Shown piece after piece: positions 57,482 to 64,000 of a stretch of DNA of 64,000 bases (position 1 is the first letter of the stretch; each line of letters opens with the position of its first letter). The stretch lies in contig NZ_QDDL01000007.1 of assembly GCF_003097315.1 (NCBI RefSeq), forward strand, positions 1 through 64,000, in the 5' to 3' direction. The notes beneath the pieces were generated by a model. It was not told the DNA's origin. It was given only the letters and a program-made list of their open reading frames with translations, and did not search any database. The stretch comes from Pelagibaculum spongiae. Lineage in GTDB: Bacteria > Pseudomonadota > Gammaproteobacteria > Enterobacterales > Pelagibaculaceae. The position numbers were made by a program, and so were the translations under genes.

Positions 57482-59620
57482 CTATTGACCAACGCTGGCA
57501 ACAACTTTGATATTTCTGTTATCTGGTATTTCCTGATAGGACAAAACATTCAGCCCCGGAGCAACACCCTTCAGGAATCGGCTTAACGTACGACGAAGAC
57601 CTGGTGCGACCAGCAATACCGCTGGTTGTCCGCTCATTTCCTGTCGCTGCGCTGCTTCCTGAATCGATTGCTGCATTTTTTCTACCAGTCCCGGCTCAAA
57701 ACCACCTTGAGCACCTGCTTGCAATGACTGTTGCAAGATGTGTTCCAATCCGGGATCTAAAGTAATAACCGGCAGCTCATGCTCCAAGCCATTGATTCCT
57801 TGAACGATCATCCTTCGCAATGAAACCCGCGCTCGGTCTAACAGAGTGTCAGGATCTTGACTGCGCGGTGCCAGCTCAGCCAACGCTTCGCAAATAGATC
57901 GCATATCACGAATCGGAATCTGCTCTTCCAACAAGCCTTGTAACACCTTCACCAGCACACTTAATGGCAATGGATTTGGCGTTAGGCTTTCCACCAACTT
58001 CGGCGATTGTTTGCCTAACAAGTTCAGCAACTGCTGCACTTCTTCATGGCCTAATAATTCATGGGCATGGGTTTGAATTAAATGGCTCATATGCGTCGCC
58101 ACCACAGTGCCCGGGTCAACCACGGTATAACCGAGGGTTTGAGCCTCATTACGAGTATTGGGATCTATCCAGAAAGCTTGCAGACCAAATGCTGGGTCAA
58201 TCGTTGGCGTGCCTTTAACATCGCCAAAAACCTGACCGGGATTAATCGCCATTTCGGCATTCGTCTGAATTTCAGCCTCACCAATATTGACACCCAACAA
58301 GGTGATTCGATAACCAGAAGGCGGTAAATCTAAATTGTCGCGAATATGAACCGGTGGAATTAAAAAGCCTAATTCTTGAGATAGCTTTTTACGCACGCCT
58401 TTAATACGTGTCATTAATTCGCCGCCTTGGTTGGCATCAACCAAAGGAATTAATCGATAACCTACTTCCAACCCAATTAAATCAACATTAGCCACGTCGT
58501 CCCAGCTAATTTCTGCCACCGGCGCGGCATCTCCAGTGGGCACCAAAGTACCACTTGCTGGCTTACCTACAGCCATCACCGAGCCAGCAGGCTGATTAGC
58601 CAAGGCCAATGCTTGCCCGCCACCTTCAGCAATTTGCTTGGCCTGCTTAGCAAAGTACCAAGCAAGCAAACCGCACAAACCCGCTAGCGATAAAAATGCA
58701 AAATGCGGCATGCCCGGCACAATACCCATAATTGCTACAATAATTGCTGCGACAGATAACGCCTTTGGGTCAGCAAACATTTCTGTTTTTAGCTGCTCGC
58801 CCATATCGACATCACCCGATACTCGGGTCACCATCATTGCCGCTGCAGTTGAAAGCAGTAGCGATGGAATTTGCGCCACCAAACCATCACCAATAGTGAG
58901 CATGGCGTAATATTCGCCGGCAGTAGCAAAATCCAGCCCATGCTGAACCATACCAATACCAAAGCCACCCACTAGGTTAATCAGTAGAATTAAAATACCG
59001 GCAATCGCATCACCCCGAACAAATTTACTGGCACCATCCATCGAGCCATAAAAGTCGGCTTCGCGCGATACATCAGACCGGCGCTCTTTGGCTTCTTCCT
59101 GACTAATTAATCCGGCATTTAAATCGGCGTCCACCGCCATTTGTTTGCCCGGCATGGCATCAAGGGTAAATCGAGCACTTACCTCAGAAATACGACCGGC
59201 ACCCTTAGTCACCACCACGAAGTTAATAATCATCAAAATGATGAAAATAATGAAACCAACCGCATAGTTACCGCCAATCACCACCTCACCGAAAGCGGCA
59301 ATAACCTTACCTGCTGCATCGCCGCCTTCATGACCGCGTAGCAATACCACCCGAGTCGAGGCAACGTTTAACGACAAACGCAGCAAAGTCGCTATCAGCA
59401 ATACCGAAGGAAATAACGTAAAGTCGAGGGTTCTTTTGGCATAAACACTCACCAAAAGCACCACCAGCGCTAATACGATGTTAAAGGTGAATAACACATC
59501 CAGTAAAAATGGCGGCAGCGGCAATATCATCATTGCCATCATCGCCATTAATAAAATGGGAGCGCCGAGCCCTTTGACTTTGAGTCCACTAAGGGACTGC
59601 ATTAAATTCGCTTGATTCAT
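57482..59620 (-). CDS. flhA: Flagellar export apparatus protein FlhA
   Basis: 712 residues. The N-terminal half has seven to eight membrane helices with the FHIPEP-family hallmark in DFTLFPSVLLIATLLRLSLN and ISEVSARFTLDAMPGKQMAV, DADLNAGLISQEEAKERR. The C-terminal cytoplasmic half binds export substrates and chaperones (DPGTVVATHMSHLIQTHAHE). First gene of this minus-strand block, so the main promoter probably lies at 59621-59800. Confidence 0.96.
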   Translation of the reverse strand: MNQANLMQSLSGLKVKGLGAPILLMAMMAMMILPLPPFLLDVLFTFNIVLALVVLLVSVYAKRTLDFTLFPSVLLIATLLRLSLNVASTRVVLLRGHEGGDAAGKVIAAFGEVVIGGNYAVGFIIFIILMIINFVVVTKGAGRISEVSARFTLDAMPGKQMAVDADLNAGLISQEEAKERRSDVSREADFYGSMDGASKFVRGDAIAGILILLINLVGGFGIGMVQHGLDFATAGEYYAMLTIGDGLVAQIPSLLLSTAAAMMVTRVSGDVDMGEQLKTEMFADPKALSVAAIIVAIMGIVPGMPHFAFLSLAGLCGLLAWYFAKQAKQIAEGGGQALALANQPAGSVMAVGKPASGTLVPTGDAAPVAEISWDDVANVDLIGLEVGYRLIPLVDANQGGELMTRIKGVRKKLSQELGFLIPPVHIRDNLDLPPSGYRITLLGVNIGEAEIQTNAEMAINPGQVFGDVKGTPTIDPAFGLQAFWIDPNTRNEAQTLGYTVVDPGTVVATHMSHLIQTHAHELLGHEEVQQLLNLLGKQSPKLVESLTPNPLPLSVLVKVLQGLLEEQIPIRDMRSICEALAELAPRSQDPDTLLDRARVSLRRMIVQGINGLEHELPVITLDPGLEHILQQSLQAGAQGGFEPGLVEKMQQSIQEAAQRQEMSGQPAVLLVAPGLRRTLSRFLKGVAPGLNVLSYQEIPDNRNIKVVASVGQ

Positions 59621-59805
59621 AGCGGCGGATATATCAAGAATTGTGCCAGATTAAGCGGCGGGATTTTGGCGAGGTCTTAATGGTTTGTTTTAGCGAGAAT
59701 TAATGCACGACATTCAAACTAGCGAATGGGTGTTTTTATCTTTGCAGTGTGCTCTTTGCGTTAACGTTAACTACCGCCAAAGCACGTTCGGTGTTTGACA
59801 ATGAA
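59621..59805. promoter_or_regulatory. flhA upstream region
   Basis: 185 bp between flhA and the integrase fragment. No sigma-54 box could be confirmed by eye. The segment around 59747-59790 contains an imperfect inverted repeat with GCGTTAACG, which might be a decayed integron site. Confidence 0.35.
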
Positions 59806-60117
59806 TTACCCACTCGCAACACAACACGTACGCTTGCAGCAAACAGCGGCGCTATTGCTGGGTATATAGCAAGTGCGACATTTATTTCTGGTGGATATCA
59901 AAGAATTTAAAGCAATCTGTTGAGTTGCTACAGATATGTTCTTTCTTACCGCAAGATAACTAAGGAACTGGGTAATTTCAGCTTCAGCCATTTGCTCAGG
60001 GTGACGCATTTTATGAAACAGAAGGAATTGACGAATCCACTGCCAGTAGGTTTTCTCAGTCGCATAGGAATAGTTCATTTGGCGAACGGCTTCGCAATAA
60101 CGCTGCTGTAATCGCAT
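59806..60117 (-). pseudogene. intI: Truncated integron integrase IntI (N-terminal fragment)
   Basis: The minus strand from ATG 60117 reads MRLQQRYCEAVRQMNYSYAT and EKTYWQWIRQFLLFHKMRHP, and then EITQFLSYLAVRKNISVATQ, the SAM-like core-binding domain typical of IntI (compare the YxxRTExxYxxWIRxFIxFH pattern). After about 76 residues homology stops (near 59890) and an unrelated tail runs to a stop at 59806. IntI proteins are about 320 residues, so the whole catalytic domain with its Tyr is missing. The orientation, divergent from the cassettes, is the canonical integron layout. Confidence 0.88.
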
Positions 60118-60147
60118 GCTGCACCTGACAAAACGAAAACAAGATAG

Positions 60148-60179
60148 CTGTATATAGATACAGTATCCAATTATGTCAA
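60148..60179 (-). promoter_or_regulatory. intI promoter with LexA (SOS) box
   Basis: On the minus strand, TTGACA (complement of 60174-60179) and TATATA (complement of 60151-60156) are 17 bases apart. CTGTATATAGATACAG at 60148-60163 is an SOS box of the form CTGT-N8-ACAG covering the -10. LexA repression of intI is the known control; here the promoter survives although the gene is broken. Confidence 0.85.
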
Positions 60180-60305
60180 ACTCAACAAAAGTTAACCGTA
60201 TATGTCGATTGAGCAAACCTTAAAGTAACTATTTTATTTCAATGAGTTAATGTGTGTTTTTTAAAACCCCTCTGTTCAGCAGCATTTTGTCGATAGTTCA
60301 ATCAA

Positions 60306-60334
60306 TTGACATACACGGAATCAAAATATATCGT
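60306..60334 (+). promoter_or_regulatory. Candidate cassette promoter (Pc-like)
   Basis: TTGACA at 60306-60311 is followed 15-17 bases on by a weak TATATC/TATCGT -10. It points at the first cassette and lies between intI and the first recombination site, where Pc would be expected. Not proven. Confidence 0.4.
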
Positions 60335-60375
60335 CGCCAGCAAGCCATGAAAAGGCAAGCAAGCCACCAGAGTAA

Positions 60376-60464
60376 AGCCCTAGCGGCGAGCTAAAGCGAG
60401 ATTTGTCTTTCATATTTATATAAGACTATGCGGCAAAAATGCGGTATAAGTCGCTGTTAGGGCT
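60376..60464 (+). repeat. attC-like or hybrid recombination site before the first cassette gene
   Basis: AGCCCTAGCGGCGA (60376-60389) and TCGCTGTTAGGGCT (60451-60464) are inverted with 12 of 14 pairs. The right arm holds GTTAGGG, close to a GTTRRRY core. Size 89 bp fits an attC. It may be the attC of a lost gene or the attI/attC junction; no clear attI is identified. Confidence 0.5.
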
Positions 60465-60499
60465 CTTCCGCAGCCGAGTAATCTTAAATAAGGATTTAG

Positions 60500-61837
60500 A
60501 TGACTATTTCGGAGCAATACAAAGGGAAATACTTTTTTCATTTTACGCACTTGGAAAATCTTGAAGAAATTTTAGCTAATGGCCTATTAAGTACAAATGA
60601 AAAAGAAAAGAAGAATATAGAGCATTTAAATGTAGCTTCATCCGACATACAGTGTACTAGACACGAAATGAAAGTTACGTGTGGGCCTAAAGGTCACGTC
60701 CATGACTATGTGCCATTTTATTTTAACCCTAGAACACCTATGTTTCTTAGTCTTATTAAATCTCGAAACTATGATCAGCCATACTTTATATATTTTGCCG
60801 TTTCAATTAATAACTTAGAGAATGAAAAATTCGTATTTACTGATAAAGCAGCTAATAGAAGGTATGAGCCGCCTACGTTTTATGACTGCCCTTCAAAACT
60901 AGATGAATTGAGTTGGAGCTGCATAGAGAGTAAAGCATGGAGTTCTCCAAATGAGGCAGAAAAGCATAAAAAAATGGCAGAGGCTCTACATTTTAAAAAG
61001 TTTGAACTTAGTGATATTTCATACATTATTGTTTGGAATGAGGATTGTAAAGAATACGTGGAAAACTCATTTAAAAAGAGTGGAATTAAATGCCCTCCAG
61101 TGTTTTTTGACGGTGAAAATGGGTATCACCATTATTATTGTGATTTTAATTATGATAAAAACTCTTCATTAGTTCAAGGCCCTGAAGTAACTAGAAGTAC
61201 ATTCGAGAGAATTGTTAAGAGCATAAATAAAGCAAGGAAAACAGTTGATACTCCTTATCAATTTGATGATATCGAGGAAGCCTTATGTGCAATTAGAAAA
61301 GACTTTTCATGTATAAAAGAATTGAAAGGTATTGTTGACCTACCAACAGATAATAGGGTTCACAGTGAGAATGTTGAGGGTCACACTAGAAGAGTTGTTA
61401 AAAACTTGGTTGAAAGTTCAGAATATGAAAACTTAGATGATCAAGAAAAGCTAGTTGTAGAGTTTGCTGCTTATTTACACGATGTTGGAAAGGGGCCGAA
61501 AAGTCGTTGGACTAATGGCAAGCAGAAAGTCGATGATGACCATCCAAGGAAGTCAGCATTGTACATAGAAAGAGTATTAGCCGAAGAAATTGATTCAATT
61601 TCAAAAAAAGAAATTAGGCAGGTCGTACTTTTAGTTATGTATCATGATTTCTTTGGTGACCATTTAACTTCAGGACGTTTCTTGAAAGAGCTCAATAAAG
61701 TTTTGAAGACTGAATCTGATCTAAATATGCTATATGCCTTAGCAAAGGCTGATGTGATGTCGATACACTCACCATGGTATACCGATAGAGTTTTAGATTG
61801 GGAAAAAGCACATACAAAAATTATGGAAATTTTCTAA
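60500..61837 (+). CDS. DarT-like DNA ADP-ribosyltransferase toxin fused to an HD phosphohydrolase domain
   Basis: 445 residues; ATG 60500 has AAGGA upstream. Residues about 10-215 are DarT-like (DUF4433): HFTHLENLEEILANGLL at 14-30 (NAD-binding HFTH), YVPFYFNPRTPM at 70-81, and a candidate catalytic Glu161 in MAEALHF. DarT modifies thymidine in single-stranded DNA and blocks replication. Residues about 285-430 form an HD domain: His295 (EGHTRR), His327-Asp328 (YLHDVGK), His348, His382 and Asp418 (AKADVMS), the full metal-ligand set. Canonical DarT has only the first domain, near 210 residues. Its stop overlaps the start of the macro-domain gene (TAATG). Confidence 0.88.
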   Translation: MTISEQYKGKYFFHFTHLENLEEILANGLLSTNEKEKKNIEHLNVASSDIQCTRHEMKVTCGPKGHVHDYVPFYFNPRTPMFLSLIKSRNYDQPYFIYFAVSINNLENEKFVFTDKAANRRYEPPTFYDCPSKLDELSWSCIESKAWSSPNEAEKHKKMAEALHFKKFELSDISYIIVWNEDCKEYVENSFKKSGIKCPPVFFDGENGYHHYYCDFNYDKNSSLVQGPEVTRSTFERIVKSINKARKTVDTPYQFDDIEEALCAIRKDFSCIKELKGIVDLPTDNRVHSENVEGHTRRVVKNLVESSEYENLDDQEKLVVEFAAYLHDVGKGPKSRWTNGKQKVDDDHPRKSALYIERVLAEEIDSISKKEIRQVVLLVMYHDFFGDHLTSGRFLKELNKVLKTESDLNMLYALAKADVMSIHSPWYTDRVLDWEKAHTKIMEIF

Positions 61838-62967
61838 TGATTGAATTTGTTAAGGGGAATTTTTTTGATTTTGACGCAGATATCAGAGTAAATACTGTCA
61901 ATTGTGTAGGAGTTATGGGGGCTGGAGTAGCTTTAGCTTTCAAAAAAAAATACCCTGACATGTTTAAACTGTATGCGAAAGAATGCAAAAAAGGCTTAAT
62001 TCGTCCAGGCATACCTTCGGTATGGGAGAGTGATGATATGTTTTCCAAGGAAATTCAAATCATCAATTTTCCAACTAAAGATCATTGGAGAAACCCTTCT
62101 AAATATGAATATGTCGAAGATGGTCTAAAGTGGCTATCTGAATATTTGAAACAAATAAAACACTCAGTAATTACTTTGCCTGCGTTAGGTTGTGGACATG
62201 GCGGTTTAGATTGGCTAAAGGTTAAGAAACTTATTGAAAGTTACCTTTCAGATTCACAGCATAAGATCTTAGTGTTCGAGCCTGATAGTTCAAAAAAAGC
62301 TGGCAAAATTGAATCAAGCATAATCGAAGATGATAAATTATTAGCACAAGAAAGCATTACGACTATAACTATCAAGTCTGCTGACTACCCAGATCGATTG
62401 AGATTATTTACAGAAAAGAATTTATATTTATTTAATTCTAATAATATTAATATCAAAAGCTATGATATTTCACTAATCTCAAGCTCCAAGCCTAACTCGC
62501 ATGAGATAGAGTTTGTGAAAAAACTGGTTAATTACTGTAAGTTCAACCGCCTAAGTATCCTCTTTGGTAGCTCTGCGTTCGATAAGAAAATGGCATTTGA
62601 AGCAGCAAAGAAAGGTATTGTAGTGGGTGTTTTTATGCCTACGGGGATTTTTAAATCGGCTCAAAAAGCAAATGCAAATGCAAATTTAACTTGCTTGACG
62701 CTACTTTCTATTGGTAACCCTTTTGATTCGTTTGATAGAAAGGCTTATATGCCTTCTGTATTAAGTCGTTTATTTCTTGCTGAAAAGGCTGTTTTCACAA
62801 CCAATAGGTTAGAGTGGGTTGCCAAACAGGCAAAACATATAAACAAGTGTGCCTCAAGATTCTACTATACGGATATCCAAGCCTTATCAGAAAAAGATGC
62901 CTTAGCTATTGAAAAGTTTTCGGCAGTGAAGGTTAAAATAAAAGATGACATTATTGAGCTCAATTAA
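61837..62967 (+). CDS. DarG-like macro-domain antitoxin with DprA/SLOG-like C-terminal domain
   Basis: ATG 61837 overlaps the previous stop (TAATG); 376 residues. The macro domain (about 1-150) has VNTVNCVGVMGAGVALAFKK, INFPTKDHWRNPSKY with Lys81 matching the catalytic Lys of DarG, and LPALGCGHGGLDW. DarG removes ADP-ribose from DNA and neutralises DarT. Residues about 180-370 resemble a DprA/SLOG Rossmann fold: SADYPDRLRLFTEKNLYLF, ILFGSSAFDKKMAFEAAKKG, VVGVFMPTG, and LLSIGNPFDSFDRKAYMPS. Canonical DarG has a different C-terminal region. The fold call rests on pattern similarity only. Confidence 0.85.
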   Translation: MIEFVKGNFFDFDADIRVNTVNCVGVMGAGVALAFKKKYPDMFKLYAKECKKGLIRPGIPSVWESDDMFSKEIQIINFPTKDHWRNPSKYEYVEDGLKWLSEYLKQIKHSVITLPALGCGHGGLDWLKVKKLIESYLSDSQHKILVFEPDSSKKAGKIESSIIEDDKLLAQESITTITIKSADYPDRLRLFTEKNLYLFNSNNINIKSYDISLISSSKPNSHEIEFVKKLVNYCKFNRLSILFGSSAFDKKMAFEAAKKGIVVGVFMPTGIFKSAQKANANANLTCLTLLSIGNPFDSFDRKAYMPSVLSRLFLAEKAVFTTNRLEWVAKQAKHINKCASRFYYTDIQALSEKDALAIEKFSAVKVKIKDDIIELN

Positions 62968-62973
62968 GGTAAG

Positions 62974-63090
62974 CCCTAACAAGCGCTTCCACAGGGACAA
63001 CTTTTCGCTTCGCATTTTTGTGTCGTCGCTGCGCGCCAGTATCACACAAAAATGCTTCACTACAAGTTGCCCGTGAAGCGGGCGTTAAAT
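62974..63090 (+). repeat. Integron attC site
   Basis: Left core CCCTAAC (62974-62980), right core GTTAAAT (63084-63090). Arms GCGCTTCCACAGGGACAAC and GTTGCCCGTGAAGCGGGC pair with small bulges, and an inner palindrome GCATTTTTGTGT / ACACAAAAATGC is seen. Length is about 117 bp. It closes the darT-darG cassette. Confidence 0.88.
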
Positions 63091-63098
63091 GAAAAGAG

Positions 63099-63524
63099 AT
63101 GAATTATGGAGTTGAAAAAATGAACGAAGAATGTAATAGCTTAGTTAAGGAAATTGCTAAGTTATATATGGAGTATTCAGACGAAAAATTTTCAGGTTGG
63201 TCAAAGGCATTTTATCGTATTAGAGCACTCCCGTCCCAATTTGGTGGGAACGGCTCATATATCAATGGTGATGAAGTGGAGTTGATCGGTGTATTCGATC
63301 ATGAAGAGCTTTTAGAACCGTTGCATAAGTTGTTTAAGGAGTTATGGCAGGCATTAGAGAGTATAGAAAAAGAATTTATAGTTTGCCTGCTCGTTGTGGA
63401 TTCTGAATATAATTTCAACATCTATTTTGATTATGAAGACCCTGAAAAATGGAGCATTAGTAAATTGGACGGAGGGATTGGAATTCCCGTCGGATATGAA
63501 CAATTGATTGAAAAAAGCATTTAA
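63099..63524 (+). CDS. YezG-like (DUF600-type) immunity-family protein (integron cassette)
   Basis: 141 residues; start ATG 63099, alternative ATG 63120. It is acidic and cytoplasmic. The N-terminal helix LVKEIAKLYMEYSDEKFSGW, central strands and the FNIYFDYEDPEKWSISKLDG segment resemble the YezG/DUF600 immunity family linked to LXG-type toxins, though identification is by overall pattern only. Its TAA stop lies inside the next attC core, a usual cassette feature. No toxin is nearby. Confidence 0.6.
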   Translation: MNYGVEKMNEECNSLVKEIAKLYMEYSDEKFSGWSKAFYRIRALPSQFGGNGSYINGDEVELIGVFDHEELLEPLHKLFKELWQALESIEKEFIVCLLVVDSEYNFNIYFDYEDPEKWSISKLDGGIGIPVGYEQLIEKSI

Positions 63525-63602
63525 CAAGTGCATGTTGTTCGCCCACTTCGTGGGCTGGGACCTCCGCACTGCGTGCTCCGGCCCCAAATGCAGACGTTAG
63601 GC
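63519..63602 (+). repeat. Integron attC site
   Basis: Left core ATTTAAC (63519-63525), right core GTTAGGC (63596-63602). Arms around GTGCATGTTG and CAAATGCAGAC pair, with an inner palindrome GCCCACTTCGTGGGC. Length is about 84 bp. Confidence 0.88.
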
Positions 63603-63633
63603 GTACATCCCCCTCATATATTGGAGAATTAAA

Positions 63634-64000
63634 ATGGATAGGGAATTTCCTGAGTTATTAAAGCAACTACATTCTATTGAAATAGACTATAACGATGGGG
63701 AAGGAATTGATTTCGAACCATTTGATTCTTTTTACTCTAAAAGCGAAACCACAGAATGGATAAAAGCTTGGACGGGAAATAATGAAGTTGATGGGAATGA
63801 TTATCTAATTTTTGGTCAAGATGGAAGTGGTGGGTATGCTGCATTTTGGTGTGTAAAAGATAATTGCGACTTACTCCAACAGCCAATTGTGTTTTTTGGT
63901 TCTGAAGGGGAGTTAGGTATAATTGCTCAAACTTTTTATGATTATCTTTGGCTTTTTGCTAGAGGTGTAGGGCCATATGAAGCAACGGTTTATCCAGATG
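63634..64000 (+). CDS. SUKH/SMI1-KNR4-like protein, cut by window end (integron cassette)
   Basis: Starts ATG 63634 with TTGGAGA upstream and is open to the window edge (122 codons seen). Around residues 60-100 it reads DYLIFGQDGSGGYAAFWCV, then PIVFFGSEGELGIIAQTFY, and later LWLFARGVGPYE. This is a strand-and-turn pattern typical of SMI1/KNR4-like immunity proteins. It is a cassette, following the attC at 63519-63602. It is unlike the other SUKH-type cassette at 1900, so the two are separate acquisitions. The remaining C-terminus is outside the window. Confidence 0.7.
   Translation, partial: MDREFPELLKQLHSIEIDYNDGEGIDFEPFDSFYSKSETTEWIKAWTGNNEVDGNDYLIFGQDGSGGYAAFWCVKDNCDLLQQPIVFFGSEGELGIIAQTFYDYLWLFARGVGPYEATVYPD

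Overview
The window looks like a chromosomal segment of a marine-type gammaproteobacterium. The block flhA-flhF-fleN-fliA-cheY-cheZ-cheA-cheB-motC-motD-parC-parP-cheW-DUF2802 followed by ccmA-E has the gene order known from Pseudomonas, Shewanella and Vibrio relatives. The sequence is AT-leaning, rich in dispersed intergenic repeats, and carries integron cassette DNA at both ends.

Layout. (1) 1-5365: a degenerate run of integron gene cassettes on the + strand. Two of its attC sites hold minus-strand group II introns of the attC-targeting type. The cassettes encode a SUKH/SMI1-like immunity protein, a small lipoprotein and a small membrane protein. (2) 5366-23183: an accessory zone built of repeats and broken genes. 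It holds a Sel1-like protein, a lipoprotein, a truncated copy of the MFS gene found at 23184, a Fic protein, a Tn3-family remnant (tnpA start plus frameshifted resolvase), an orphan Rhs-type toxin tip with a likely immunity partner, a DEDDh exonuclease, a truncated IS66 transposase fused to a Fic-gene tail, and a tandem duplication of a secreted metzincin-type metalloprotease followed by a propeptide-like protein. (3) 23184-41766: mostly core genes (MFS transporter, aroC, prmB, ligA, zipA, smc, cysZ, GDPD, yghU-type GST) plus a TcdA-type glycosyltransferase and a few unknowns. (4) 41887-59620: ccmABCDE and the flagellar/chemotaxis block, all on the minus strand. (5) 59806-64000: a second integron locus, with a truncated intI that still has a LexA-box promoter, divergent from cassettes on the + strand.

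How the genes work together. In the motility block FlhF and FleN set flagellar site and number, FliA drives late flagellar and chemotaxis genes, CheA/W/B/Y/Z form the signalling core, and ParC/ParP are the polar-array partitioning pair. MotC/MotD is a stator pair, and CcmA-E begin cytochrome c maturation. ligA, zipA and smc serve replication, division and chromosome organisation.

The most interesting system is the first cassette unit of the right-hand integron. It is a translationally coupled pair: a DarT-type DNA ADP-ribosyltransferase fused to an HD phosphohydrolase domain, and a DarG-type macro-domain antitoxin whose C-terminal half resembles a DprA/SLOG fold. This looks like an elaborated DarTG toxin-antitoxin or anti-phage module carried as integron cargo. 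Other points of interest are intergenic repeats that lie at the breakpoints of several truncated genes, and a 12-bp tandem repeat containing TATAAT just upstream of a metalloprotease gene.
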